Of a DNA stretch of 64,000 bases, positions 9,446-18,342 are shown one piece after another. The stretch comes from Bacteroidota bacterium. Its GTDB lineage: Bacteria > Bacteroidota > Bacteroidia > Flavobacteriales > Weeksellaceae. Position numbers and translations under genes: made by a program. The DNA lies in contig JAHIQD010000002.1 of assembly GCA_018902795.1 (NCBI GenBank), positions 124,001-188,000 on the forward strand. The letters are read 5' to 3'. Each line of letters opens with the position of its first letter. The stretch's first letter is position 1. The notes under the pieces were generated by a model that saw only the letters and a program-made list of their open reading frames with translations, was not told the origin of the DNA and made no database searches.

Positions 9446-10237
9446 TTAACGTAGTAAGGTAATAAGTATTGATGCAAGTCCCAGCACTACCCCGCCGATC
9501 TGAAAGGCCAGATTTCTGTTGGGATCAACATTCGCTGATTTTCTTTTGATGACGTCAGGTTCTACATAGAGAACGTCATTCTGCTGCATATAATAATAGG
9601 GAGAGGAAGTAATATTTTTATCGGTAAAATCGATAACGATGGTTTTGTCGGTTCCGTTTTCATTTCTGACCAGCTTCACTTTGGTCCGGTCGCCGTAGTC
9701 GGTCATATCCCCTGCCATGCCCAAAGCCTGAAGCAGGGTGAGTTTATCGGAAGCATTGGTGTATTTGCCCGGGCTTTTCACTTCCCCAAGCACGGTGATA
9801 TTGAAATTGAGCTGGCGGATGGATACCAGAGGATCGGAAAGGTAAGTATGGAGCCGGTCTTCAAGGTCTGCCCTGAGCTGTGCCATGGTCATTCCCTTCA
9901 CGAAAATCTTTCCCAATACGGGGAAAATAAGATAGCCTTCATTGTCCACCAGATATCCCTGCGGGGCCGTCTGTGCGGCCTGGTTATTCTGCACGTCTCC
10001 GGGAGTGCTCACCTGGTTCATGGAATGGAGGTTAAACGGGCGCACGGCAAACTCATCGAAAGCGGTCACTTTGATGTCGAGAAGATCTCCCGACTGTAAG
10101 TGGGAACCTTCAAAAACAGCCTGCTTCACCTGTTCTGCTGCTAAAGTTCTGTCGGTTTCCATGTATACCATATTTTCTTTGGGTTTGCAGGAGGAGACGG
10201 CGATCAGGAAAAAAAGGAGATATATGCTGCTTTTCAT
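9446..10237 (-). CDS. Wza-type polysaccharide export lipoprotein
   Basis: 263 residues. A lipoprotein signal peptide ends in the lipobox AVSSC (Cys17). The Poly_export domain follows (SGDLLDIKVTAFDEFAV, about 49-65; YLVDNEGYLIFPVLGKIFVKGMTMAQL) and then a SLBB domain (FNITVLGEVKSPGKY, LTLLQALGMAGDMTDYGDR). A hydrophobic C-terminal segment (FQIGGVVLGLASILITLL) may cross the membrane. It forms the outer-membrane/periplasmic channel for polysaccharide, working with the Wzc-like kinase next to it. It is the first gene of the operon, with a promoter -7 element 20-27 nt upstream. Confidence 0.93.
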   Translation of the reverse strand: MKSSIYLLFFLIAVSSCKPKENMVYMETDRTLAAEQVKQAVFEGSHLQSGDLLDIKVTAFDEFAVRPFNLHSMNQVSTPGDVQNNQAAQTAPQGYLVDNEGYLIFPVLGKIFVKGMTMAQLRADLEDRLHTYLSDPLVSIRQLNFNITVLGEVKSPGKYTNASDKLTLLQALGMAGDMTDYGDRTKVKLVRNENGTDKTIVIDFTDKNITSSPYYYMQQNDVLYVEPDVIKRKSANVDPNRNLAFQIGGVVLGLASILITLLR

Positions 10238-10256
10238 TTTTAAAGTTAAATCGCTG

Positions 10257-10264
10257 CAAATATA
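10257..10264 (-). promoter_or_regulatory. -7 promoter element of the polysaccharide operon
   Basis: TATATTTG on the minus strand matches the Bacteroidota -7 consensus TAnnTTTG. Predicted transcription start is near 10250, giving a leader of about 13 nt before the export lipoprotein ATG. No clear TTG/TTTG -33 box is seen at the right spacing, so the assignment rests on the -7 element. Confidence 0.55.
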
Positions 10265-10376
10265 GGGAAAAAAAACAGGAATGCCTTTAGGTGCAATATT
10301 AACAGAGGGTTAAGACGGATCTCGGGAGCCCGTAAAATCAGGCCGACGCCCACGCAGCAGTCCCGGAGATCATTTA

Positions 10377-10413
10377 AAAAAAAAGAAAAAAGCTTCCCCT
10401 TTCGGAGAAGCTT
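10377..10413 (-). terminator. Rho-independent terminator after the PID-CTERM-like gene
   Basis: Inverted repeat AAAGCTTC / GAAGCTTT (10388-10395 with 10406-10413). On the minus strand it is followed by a T-rich run (10377-10390). It lies just downstream of the small gene ending at 10443 and insulates the polysaccharide operon promoter from it. Confidence 0.8.
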
Positions 10414-10442
10414 TATAAGAAAACAGGCTTATGAACCTTATA

Positions 10443-10682
10443 TTAAGAGGTAACCTTCTGTTTTTTCCTGGCATAATAGACCGCCATCGCTGCTCCCGCC
10501 AAAAACAGCGCAGGAATATAGTCGTCGATAGGGGCCGGATCGCCGGGTTCTGCAGGTGTAGTTTCCTCCGGAGCTGGATTGTTAGAAGCAGATTTTTCAA
10601 AAAAAGTATAATCTTTTGAAGCTTTCTGTCCAAAGGAATATGTGGTAAAAAACATCACCATTAGTATTGCTATTTTTTTCAT
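10443..10682 (-). CDS. Small secreted protein with PID-CTERM-like sorting tail
   Basis: 79 residues. A signal peptide (MKKIAILMVMFFTTYSFGQ) is followed by a short acidic, Pro-rich segment, then PIDDYIPALFLAGAAMAVYY and a basic end ARKKQK. The arrangement of motif, hydrophobic helix and basic tail is that of exosortase/CTERM sorting signals, and the PID motif fits the PID-CTERM type annotated in Flavobacteriia. The mature part is tiny, so the protein may be little more than an anchor. It begins 17 nt after the large T9SS protein gene and is probably cotranscribed with it. Function unknown; no sortase or exosortase gene is present in the window. Confidence 0.7.
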   Translation of the reverse strand: MKKIAILMVMFFTTYSFGQKASKDYTFFEKSASNNPAPEETTPAEPGDPAPIDDYIPALFLAGAAMAVYYARKKQKVTS

Positions 10683-10699
10683 TTTCTCTTGGTTTAAAA

Positions 10700-13600
10700 T
10701 TATTTGATGACTTTTTTGGACACATTTTCCGTAGCAGTTGCGATGTGAAGAATATACACCCCTCTAGCTAAATCCGAGACGCTTGCTTTGTTGATGTTTG
10801 GCTTCAGGGATTTAATCAGTTTTCCAGACACGTCGTATACGTCAACCGTATTGATTTTCGAAGGAGAGCTGATTTCAAAAACTTCCCCTTTTCTGGAAAC
10901 CTGCAAAGTGCTTTTAGCAGAATTTCCGGCACTTAGAACAGTTTCTGCATATACGATTTCGAAACGGTCTCCAAAGTCACCTGCAACAGAAGTGAAAGTA
11001 TAGGATTCATTCTGAAGATTGGTAAGTGTTCCCGTTAGTTTATCTTTCAGGTAAACTGCCTGACCCTCAGCGAAGAGTCCTTCTTTTTGGGTAAGAGCGA
11101 TGGTAAATGTTCCGCTTTCAAAATGTCTGTTTCCTAAGATTACCTTATCATCTGTCTGGAAAGCTGCCTTACCTTGAATAATCAATTTTTCGGTACCAAC
11201 GAAACTGTAGAAAGCATCTGTACCCAGACCGATTGCTCTGGAGTCGTAGGCGTCCAGATTATTGTCAGCGCCCGTCTGATAGGTGATGGCTTGCGAAACA
11301 TTTGCGTTATAGGAAGTACTTAACGTTAACCAGTATTTTCCTTCGCCTGCATTGCGCGCGGTTCTTTTGTTAAAGTTAACACCGGCATTTGCGACTCTCA
11401 TGCTGTTATTAAAGGTAAGTTCAGTTCCTACCGCTTCCACAATAAATGCCTGACCGATTTTAACGAATTTTTCGGTAGGTTTAGTCCCAGTGCCATTAGG
11501 CGCTTTGACCCATGTTCCGTCTCCGGCCGCGTTAAAGGTCGCATAACCAAAATTAGAAGCGGTATTTCCCGTCTGGGTAGTAACTGTTCCGCCCGTATTA
11601 TCCCAGAACCAAAGCGTAGAACCGATATTCGCACTGTTTACGCTCAAAAATGCAGTTAAATCAAGATTAGAAGGATAAGGATTCCCGACCAGGTTGTATT
11701 TATCTGTAGCCGTTGACATAGCTATAGTTTGGGGTCCATTATGTGGAGCTCCCACAAAACTTAAAGCCGAAGCGGAGGTAGGTGTCTTGATTGAATACCC
11801 TTTTCCTGCAACGGCAGCGGCCGGATCTGCCACTACATCATAAAAATTAGTGGCCGTATTATAGGTCATTACATAGGTAGGCTTTGGAGTGCCAAATATG
11901 TTGTACATGTTCTGACCTATTATCGGTGAAGACCAGAAAGCGTATTTATTGACGGGGCTAACACTTGTTCTGTTCACGGCAAAGGTTCCTGAACCTCCAT
12001 AACTCGCGCCAGCAGTCTGAACAAAACTTGCATTGTCTGCAACGATGATGTGACCATTGTTGGTGACGTTGCCTGTTTTCACGGACGTATTGACATTTAA
12101 AGTTTTTCCTGAATTAACCGTTAGCGATTTTGATTCGAACGCCTGGCCTACGTAATCGCCATCGATGATGACGGGCATGGTGGCATCCGGACCTGCGTTG
12201 TTGTTTGACCAAACTGTGCCGGTCCAGGTGGTTGTGGGAATAGGCAAACCTTCAACTAAAATATCATCTACCTGACTTGTTCCTCCTGCTGCAACAGTAC
12301 CCCCACCTATACTAGCCGTTGAAGGATTAACAATTCTGAAGTAAACTTCCGATCTATCATTTATAGCTGTTAATGCGCTCAAATTAAAGGTTCTGATGGA
12401 TACTGTTTGAAGAGTCGACCAAGTATCATTTGCAATCGCGTAAGTTGCTCCAGAAATATCTGAATAAGTTGTACCATCAGTACTGTACTGCAACTTAAAA
12501 TCTTTTGGCCCCGTACCACTTCCTCTTTGACTGAGGGCTAATTTAATATCCTTGTAACCAGCAGTTGAAAGTTTGATCTGCCAATAATCTCCTACAGTCC
12601 AAGTTTGTACAGTAGCTGCTTTTGTAGAACCATTCCCTGTACCTGCACTCCAGTCGGAGGCCGTATTTGAATGGTACCCAGTAAAAACTGAACCCAAAGG
12701 ATTAGTACCCAAATTCGCAGCAGCAGGAGTTACTGTCGGCGCGCTGGAATTCGTTCCGGTGATTGTGGTATTTTCAAAATCCCATCCAGCAATCAAAATT
12801 GGCGCAACAGTAACAGTCACCGTAAACGCTTTGCTGAAAGCGGTATAATCTGCATTTCCGGGATGCGACGCGGTAATTGTGGCGGTACCCGCCGATCCAA
12901 TGCTGAGCGTGCTTCCTGTAACATTGGCCACAGAAGACGTATCGCTTACATATGTTATCGGAAGCCCTGCACTTGTATTAAGAGGCAAAGTAATGTTAGC
13001 AGCTCCTACATTTGTATTTACATCAGGAAGTACTGCGGTCTGTGTTCCTTTTGCAATACTAAAATCGACCGTTGCTGGATTAGAAGCGCCTGCCGCATTG
13101 CTGGCAGTGACAGTCACACTAGAAGTTCCAGCAGCAGTGGGAGTTCCCGAAATTAAGCCCGTTGTTAAATTCAAATTTAATCCCAAAGGCAAAGTTCCCG
13201 AGGCAACAGCATACGATGCCGGATTTTGTGAAGCCACGATTTGGTACGTGTACGCCACTCCTACAGTTCCTGTTTGTGCAGCTGGTGTGGTAATTACAGG
13301 TTTCACCGGTATTGAAGTGACTGTACCGTTGAGCGCTACATTTACAGTTGTTGCATCAGTACTGCTTAAAGTAATATTTCCAGAATAAGTAGTAGGTGAT
13401 AACCCTGCTTTCATTCTGGCATAAACGGTTGTTAAAGCTACGCTTCCGCCGGTTTGAGTAAAACTTAAATTATCTGCAAACCCTGACCCCGCTGTTTTTG
13501 AAATCTCAAAACCAGTAGGTGCCGCCGCGGTAATATCCCCCGTGAGGTTTGAGCCTGACAGTTCGAAAGACTTTTCAGGAGAGGGCCCGCTGTTTTCAAC

Positions 13601-14170
13601 GTATGTAAAGCCGCTTAGGGTGTTAGGCGCGGCATTAATTGCGGGCCCAGTGGACGGTGTTTCGTATGTAATCGTTATACTTGCAATGTTCGTATTCCCA
13701 CCTGCTTGCAGATAAAAATATTTGTAGTTGTCCGAAGCATTTAAATTCCAAATCAATGTACCAGTATTGGAGGTAAATGTCTGTGATGAAAGAGCAGTTC
13801 CACTGGTGGCACTGGTGATTACTGCATTTGATGATACACGTGGAGTCCATGCCCTTAAACTCCCTGTTCCCGGCATCTTGATTTCAATTTTAGTAATAGC
13901 ACCTGGTATCGCTGTACTATTATATGGATGTGGTGTCTCAGCTCCTCCAATTTGGATGCTGGATGTGGTTGTTAAAAATAACCTTGAAGTACCTGTAATG
14001 GTTTCACCAGTAGAAGCTGTGGCCGTCCACGTAGAAGTTGTATAGTTCGTTCCTGATGGAAAATTACTTCGGGCAATAGTCAAAGTTCCCTGGCCCCACC
14101 CCCATACGGAGCAGAGCATCATGAAGAAGGCCACGATAGCCCTCATGTTAAAAAGTTGTTTTTTGTTCAT
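10700..14170 (-). CDS. Large multidomain surface protein, T9SS type A sorting domain
   Basis: 1156 residues. The signal peptide covers about 1-27. Then come a N-terminal beta-rich domain, a domain beginning GFTYVENSGPSPEKSF (about 182-283) of the kind found in Bacteroidota surface proteins, a putative Ig/cadherin-like (He_PIG) domain (TGTVGVAYTYQIV ... GLISGTPTAAGTSSVTV, about 295-372), an MBG-like segment, and a choice-of-anchor-like domain starting LIAGWDFENTTITG (about 457). The last ~75 residues (VDVYDVSGKLIKSL ... ARGVYILHIATATENVSKKVIK) form a T9SS type A C-terminal signal. It is therefore predicted to be exported by T9SS and anchored or released at the cell surface. No catalytic motif is recognised; adhesion or matrix function is a guess. 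Confidence 0.85.
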   Translation of the reverse strand: MNKKQLFNMRAIVAFFMMLCSVWGWGQGTLTIARSNFPSGTNYTTSTWTATASTGETITGTSRLFLTTTSSIQIGGAETPHPYNSTAIPGAITKIEIKMPGTGSLRAWTPRVSSNAVITSATSGTALSSQTFTSNTGTLIWNLNASDNYKYFYLQAGGNTNIASITITYETPSTGPAINAAPNTLSGFTYVENSGPSPEKSFELSGSNLTGDITAAAPTGFEISKTAGSGFADNLSFTQTGGSVALTTVYARMKAGLSPTTYSGNITLSSTDATTVNVALNGTVTSIPVKPVITTPAAQTGTVGVAYTYQIVASQNPASYAVASGTLPLGLNLNLTTGLISGTPTAAGTSSVTVTASNAAGASNPATVDFSIAKGTQTAVLPDVNTNVGAANITLPLNTSAGLPITYVSDTSSVANVTGSTLSIGSAGTATITASHPGNADYTAFSKAFTVTVTVAPILIAGWDFENTTITGTNSSAPTVTPAAANLGTNPLGSVFTGYHSNTASDWSAGTGNGSTKAATVQTWTVGDYWQIKLSTAGYKDIKLALSQRGSGTGPKDFKLQYSTDGTTYSDISGATYAIANDTWSTLQTVSIRTFNLSALTAINDRSEVYFRIVNPSTASIGGGTVAAGGTSQVDDILVEGLPIPTTTWTGTVWSNNNAGPDATMPVIIDGDYVGQAFESKSLTVNSGKTLNVNTSVKTGNVTNNGHIIVADNASFVQTAGASYGGSGTFAVNRTSVSPVNKYAFWSSPIIGQNMYNIFGTPKPTYVMTYNTATNFYDVVADPAAAVAGKGYSIKTPTSASALSFVGAPHNGPQTIAMSTATDKYNLVGNPYPSNLDLTAFLSVNSANIGSTLWFWDNTGGTVTTQTGNTASNFGYATFNAAGDGTWVKAPNGTGTKPTEKFVKIGQAFIVEAVGTELTFNNSMRVANAGVNFNKRTARNAGEGKYWLTLSTSYNANVSQAITYQTGADNNLDAYDSRAIGLGTDAFYSFVGTEKLIIQGKAAFQTDDKVILGNRHFESGTFTIALTQKEGLFAEGQAVYLKDKLTGTLTNLQNESYTFTSVAGDFGDRFEIVYAETVLSAGNSAKSTLQVSRKGEVFEISSPSKINTVDVYDVSGKLIKSLKPNINKASVSDLARGVYILHIATATENVSKKVIK

Positions 14171-14589
14171 AATTTATTTTTTTTCAGTAAATAGTAGTGT
14201 TCACAGCAGAACCAGAGGGTCTGCCGGATTGTAAAGTTGCGGTTAAATTCCGGTAATGCGGCAGCGCAAAAAGATGATATATGACAGGAATCCGGCATAC
14301 AATTAATTAAACCAGTTCGCTTCGTGGTCTGCCGGTAATGAAGGTGAGGAAAAAATAGGTAAATTTCTTATCATACAAAAATGTTAGCGCCAAAAGTAGA
14401 TAATCTTTGCGAGATACGCAAAAGGTTCAAGATTAAGTTATTGTAATGTAAATAAACACACCCATAAAGAAGGTGACACTATAGTGGCTGACGAACGAGA
14501 AGGCCCAAGTGTTTCTCAGCCACTCTCATCTAAGCAGAGAAATATCCCGTCCGAAAAAAAGGCTGGGAAGACCCGGGGGATGAGTCTCT
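14171..14589. other. Intergenic stretch without recognisable gene
   Basis: About 420 bases upstream of the T9SS protein gene. No supported reading frame and no clear TAnnTTTG element at a sensible distance was found. The strong repeat family begins at its right edge. Confidence 0.5.
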
Positions 14590-15184
14590 TCCGAAAAACG
14601 GTTGTCATCCCGAGGAATCGAGGGATCTTTCTAAACTGAAACCATTCCGGTGAAGAGGTTGTTCACTCGGATTCGCTCCACTCTGAATGACAAGAGCTCC
14701 TTTTTTAATGACAATTAGTTTCCGAAAAACGGTTGTCATCCCGAGGAACCGAGGGATCTCGTGACTGCAAAGATTCTTCTGAACTACGTTCGTAATCTTC
14801 AGCGAAACCTACGTTTTCAATTCGACTATGCTTCGATGCATTCTGAAACAGAATGTTTGACGGAGTCAATGACAGCTCGCCATTTTGTAATAGCAGTTAC
14901 TTTCCCAGGACACCATTGTCATCCCGACGTAAGGAGGGATTTCTTACCAAAAGATTGTCATCCCGAGGAATCGAGGGATCTCCTGACGGCAAGATTCTTC
15001 ACTCCGCTAACGCTCCGTTCTGAATGACAAATTCTCCTTTTGTAATAGCAGTTACTTTCCCAGGACCCCATTGTCATCCCGACGTAAGGAGGGATCTCGT
15101 CAATAAAAAAAAATGACTTGGTAGAACAATGCCAGAACGCTATTCCGAAAAAACGGTTATCATCCCGAGGAAACAAGGAATCTT
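14590..15184. repeat. Cluster of six short interspersed repeats (TTGTCATCCCGA family)
   Basis: Six copies of a core reading roughly TTGTCATCCCGAGGAATCG then AGGGATCT occur at about 14600-14630, 14730-14760, 14915-14942, 14953-14983, 15070-15099 and 15156-15184. Two versions exist: GAGGAATCG and GACGTAAGG. Several units end with TCTGAATGACAA (14680-14692, 15019-15030), the complement of the TTGTCAT beginning, so the unit has inverted ends. A stretch of about 60 bp (14883-14942 and 15037-15096) is repeated nearly exactly. No transposase is encoded here, so these are non-autonomous MITE/REP-like units. Reading frames across them are artefacts. Confidence 0.85.
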
Positions 15185-15224
15185 TCATACTCAAATACCA
15201 TCCGACTCAAATACCCCGCGCTCA

Positions 15225-15692
15225 TTACCGCTCCCCCGTCACCTTCAGAATTTCCTCATATTCAAAGCCGCGGCCCAACAGGTACTTTACCGTCTTCGAT
15301 TTTTTCTGGTATTCTTTCACTCCTTTCTGCTGAGCGTAATAATGTTCATAAATTTTCACCATCGTCTTCTCATAATCAGCCTCATCAATTTCATCAAAAC
15401 ATTTGCGGATCAGCTTCTCTGAAATCCCTTTAAATTTAAGATGATTCATGATTTTGTTTTTCCCCCAGGATTTCATGTAGAACTTACCGCGGATATAGCT
15501 TCTGGTAAACCGTTCCTCATTAAGATAATTTTCCTTCATCAGGTACAGAAGAATCTCCTCTTTCGCTTCGGGAATCACCAGATAATCCCGCATCTTCTGC
15601 TCCACTTCCTGATGGCAGCGGTCCTGGTAAACGCAGTAGTTGACCAGTTTCTGTTTTATTTCGAGGAAAGTGTAGGACTTTTTCTGCTCCAT
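15225..15692 (-). CDS. recX: RecX-family regulatory protein
   Basis: 155 residues, typical length. It consists of the three-helix-repeat pattern of RecX (CVYQDRCHQEVEQKM; LMKENYLNEERFTRSYIRGKF; WGKNKIMNHLKFKGISEKLIRKC; TVKYLLGRGFEYEEI). RecX binds RecA filaments and modulates recombinase activity in the cytoplasm. No recA gene lies adjacent. The stop is about 40 bp from the repeat cluster on its downstream side. Confident in the family from the repeated helical pattern and the GRGFEYEEI end. Confidence 0.88.
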   Translation of the reverse strand: MEQKKSYTFLEIKQKLVNYCVYQDRCHQEVEQKMRDYLVIPEAKEEILLYLMKENYLNEERFTRSYIRGKFYMKSWGKNKIMNHLKFKGISEKLIRKCFDEIDEADYEKTMVKIYEHYYAQQKGVKEYQKKSKTVKYLLGRGFEYEEILKVTGER

Positions 15693-15825
15693 GAATGAAT
15701 ATACCGGTTACTTTTAAAAGTTCTTGATATTTTAACTTTATAGTTCTTTTGCCTAATGCGAAAAATCAAGACCTGATCTTAAATAGTTTCTCTTACTTTT
15801 TGTCTTAACACAAAAAGTAACAAAA

Positions 15826-15956
15826 AAGTCAAGACTGGATCTTTTTGCTAAAAAATCGTAATTATTTCTAAGAAAATCCCCAAAACTCGGGCGGGCCGCA
15901 AGATTGCAGCGCTAATTAAGGCTTTTTGCCGCCACTCAAACAGCGGGGATTTTTAT
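15826..15956 (+). repeat. Left copy of a ~130-bp inverted repeat flanking glyA
   Basis: Contains GATCTTTTTGCTAAAAA, AAAATCCCCAAAACTCGGGC and GCCGCCACTCAAACAG followed by CGGGGATTTTTAT. The same blocks in the same order occur inverted at 17902-18035. Inside the unit, AAAATCCCC and GGGGATTTT are themselves inverted, as are GGGCGG and CCGCC. A perfect hairpin TTACTTTTTGT/ACAAAAAGTAA lies just left of it (15793-15821). Unit type: REP/MITE-like. Confidence 0.85.
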
Positions 15957-16127
15957 ATTTGTTTATTGTAATCGAAATTCAGGAAATAATTACAATTTTT
16001 CTTAACGCAAAAATCTCCTAAGTCGGGTTTATTTTTAAATTTACAACTCTGTCTAATTCTGTGTGACCACTTTGTTAAAGTTCTAATGCGCCATCAGAAT
16101 ACTTTGACTAAGTTTTAAACAAAAAAC

Positions 16128-16264
16128 CGAACATCCAGCATCCAGCACCCAACACCTCATCTATGAAAACCTTCTCCCGACCTTTATAGAAACTTTCACC
16201 TTACAGTTCAACAGCATCAATCACCATAACCATCATCCCGCATCCTGCATCCCTCACCCAGCCT
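16128..16264. repeat. Low-complexity array of CATCCAGCA-type units downstream of glyA
   Basis: Iterations of CATCCAGCA/CACCCAACA/CATCCTGCA at 16134-16161 and 16232-16264, reaching the glyA stop codon. The complement of these units (TGCTGGATG type) recurs in the same window at 17618-17681, 22721-22785, 23148-23200, 23260-23296 and 24474-24497. The rest of 15693-16264 holds no gene. Confidence 0.8.
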
Positions 16265-17530
16265 TTAATACTGAAACAGCGGTCTTGAATCCATCAGCTC
16301 ATTTACTTTTTTGCGTACACCGGAAATCACGGCTTCGTCTTTGAGGTTCGTCACCACATCATTGATCAGTCCGGCAATGGTTTCCATATCGTTTTCTTTG
16401 AGGCCTCTCGTCGTAATCGCAGCGGTGCCCAGACGGATGCCGGAAGTGGTAAAAGCGGATTTGTCGTCAAACGGAACCATATTTTTGTTGCAGGTAATAT
16501 CGGCTTTTACGAGTGCTTTTTCGGTTTCTTTACCGTTAACGTTTTTGTTTCTGAGGTCGACCAGCATCAGGTGGTTATCGGTACCACCGCTTACGATATC
16601 GAAACCGTTGCTGATCATGGCTTTTGCCAAAGCCCTGGCGTTCGCCACCACCTGATGGGCGTAAGCGGTGAACCGGTCATCAATCGCTTCTGCGAAGGCA
16701 ACGGCTTTTGCTCCGATGACATGCTCCAGCGGCCCGCCCTGGATTCCAGGGAATACCGCGCTGTCGAGAACAGCACTCATCAGTTTGGTTTCTCCTTTAG
16801 GGGTTTTGTGACCGTAGGTATTTTCAAAATCCTTACCCATCATGATCAGCCCGCCTCTTGGTCCTCTCAGGGTTTTATGCGTGGTGGTGGTAACCACATG
16901 GCAGTGCTCGAAAGGAGAACTCAGCAGTCCTTTTGCGATTAATCCTGCAGGATGCGCGATATCCGCCCAAAGGGTTGCTCCCACCTCATCCGCCACTTCA
17001 CGGAACTTTTTAAAATCCAGATCTCTGGAATACGCGGAATATCCCGCGATCATCATTTTTGGTTTTACTTCCAGTGCTTTCTGACGCATGGCTTCATAAT
17101 CAATCAGGCCGCTTTCCCGGTCCACTCCATAAAAATTGGCATTGTACTGGATTCCGGAAAAATTCACAAATGAACCGTGGGTCAGATGCCCTCCCATGGA
17201 TAAATCAAGACCTAAAATTTTATCGCCCGGCTTTAAGACCGAAAGATAGATGGCAGCATTCGCCTGAGAACCTGAATGCGGCTGAACATTTGCATATTCA
17301 ACGCCGAAAAGCTGTTTCGCTCTTTCAATGGCAAGGGTCTCCACTTCGTCCACCACTTCGCAGCCGCCGTAATATCTGCGTCCCGGATACCCTTCTGCAT
17401 ATTTATTGGTTAAAACACTTCCCATCGCTTTCATGACGTTGTCAGAAACGAAATTCTCGGAAGCAATCAGCTCGATTCCGTGGGTTTGTCTTTGTCTTTC
17501 CTGTTCTATGAGGTCAAAAATTGGATCCAT
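16265..17530 (-). CDS. glyA: Serine hydroxymethyltransferase
   Basis: 421 residues, full length. PLP-enzyme motifs: ASENFVSDNVM (24-34), YYGGCEVVDEVE, ANVQPHSGSQAN, and the PLP-binding Lys in VVTTTTHKTLRGPRGG (about 214-229). It converts serine and tetrahydrofolate to glycine and 5,10-methylene-tetrahydrofolate in the cytoplasm, supplying one-carbon units. It stands alone: both sides are repeat-rich spacers of over 500 bp, and the two flanks carry inverted copies of the same 130-bp repeat. The predicted -7 element is at 17574-17581. Confidence 0.97.
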   Translation of the reverse strand: MDPIFDLIEQERQRQTHGIELIASENFVSDNVMKAMGSVLTNKYAEGYPGRRYYGGCEVVDEVETLAIERAKQLFGVEYANVQPHSGSQANAAIYLSVLKPGDKILGLDLSMGGHLTHGSFVNFSGIQYNANFYGVDRESGLIDYEAMRQKALEVKPKMMIAGYSAYSRDLDFKKFREVADEVGATLWADIAHPAGLIAKGLLSSPFEHCHVVTTTTHKTLRGPRGGLIMMGKDFENTYGHKTPKGETKLMSAVLDSAVFPGIQGGPLEHVIGAKAVAFAEAIDDRFTAYAHQVVANARALAKAMISNGFDIVSGGTDNHLMLVDLRNKNVNGKETEKALVKADITCNKNMVPFDDKSAFTTSGIRLGTAAITTRGLKENDMETIAGLINDVVTNLKDEAVISGVRKKVNELMDSRPLFQY

Positions 17531-17573
17531 ATCTGTTGTATTATTGATAATAAATGAATGATTATTAAGAACC

Positions 17574-17581
17574 CAAATTTA
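17574..17581 (-). promoter_or_regulatory. -7 promoter element of glyA
   Basis: TAAATTTG on the minus strand fits TAnnTTTG, about 44 nt before the glyA ATG. Predicted start near 17567. No convincing -33 box. Confidence 0.45.
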
Positions 17582-17617
17582 AGGAAATTTTTCGGGGAAG
17601 AAAATTATGGTTTTGGA

Positions 17618-17681
17618 GGATGGGTTTGAGGTGATTGAGTGCTGGGTGATGGATGCTGGGTGATGGGTGATGGGAGCCGGA
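17618..17681 (+). repeat. Low-complexity TGCTGGGTG/GATGGGTGATGG array upstream of glyA
   Basis: Runs such as GAGTGCTGGGTGATGGATGC and GGGTGATGGGTGATGG. In orientation it is the inverse of the array on the other side of glyA (16128-16264). Confidence 0.8.
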
Positions 17682-17901
17682 AGTTTAATACCCATTTTTT
17701 GCTTCGGCTATGCTCAGCATAAAAAAGGCAAAGGTATTTGCTTTTTTAACTGAAGGACGCTGTAACAGAGGAATAAAAAAATGACTTAGGAGATTTTTGC
17801 GTGAAGACAATCCGCTTCTAGCGGATCGCCGATTCCTTAGAACAATAAAAAAGATGAGGCAAATTGATATTTCTTCATGAACAAATCTTTGATTAAGCAT
17901 G

Positions 17902-18035
17902 CATAAAAATCCCCACTGTTTGAGTGGCGGCAATACATTTTACTTAGCACCAAAATCTTCCGATCCGCCCGAGTTTTGGGGATTTTATTAGAAGAAATTT
18001 CAATTTTTAGCAAAAAGATCCAGGTCTTGATCTTT
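17902..18035 (-). repeat. Right copy of the ~130-bp inverted repeat flanking glyA
   Basis: Complementary to 15826-15956: starts ATAAAAATCCCCACTGTTTG, continues CGCCCGAGTTTTGGGGATTT and ends CTAGCAAAAAGATC-like sequence at about 18010-18035. Divergence from the left copy is mainly in the middle. No gene is supported in 17682-18263; an end fragment GCTTTTGTGACTTTGTGGTT of another repeat family lies at about 18141-18160. Confidence 0.85.
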
Positions 18036-18257
18036 TGGTTCTTTTGCATCAAGGCAAAGAATTGATAATTAAACAATTACATATTTATTTCTAACCATTT
18101 AGTCCACTTTTTTGATCTTTTGAATACATTAAATAAATGAAGCTTTTGTGACTTTGTGGTTATAAGAACTCATTTTACCAAAACAATTTACCACGTCTTT
18201 TGCACTTCTGAAGTTGAGAAAATAAATACCCGTCCGGCACCGATCGGAATGTCGATC

Positions 18258-18292
18258 AAAAAAAAAATCCGGAAAAGAAAACTCTTCCGGAT
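18258..18292 (-). terminator. Rho-independent terminator of the M4 peptidase gene
   Basis: Inverted repeat ATCCGGAA (18267-18274) / TTCCGGAT (18285-18292) followed on the minus strand by a run of about ten T (18258-18267). It is placed 50 nt after the stop of the gene ending at 18343. Confidence 0.88.
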
Positions 18293-18342
18293 GGTTGTTA
18301 AAACTGTGATTTGATCTGTACTGAAAAATCTGAAGCTTTAAT

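Noticed and set aside
14761..15194. Open frames of about 80 codons on both strands
   Set aside because: They run through the TTGTCATCCCGA repeat cluster and translate repeat DNA; no start context or family resemblance.
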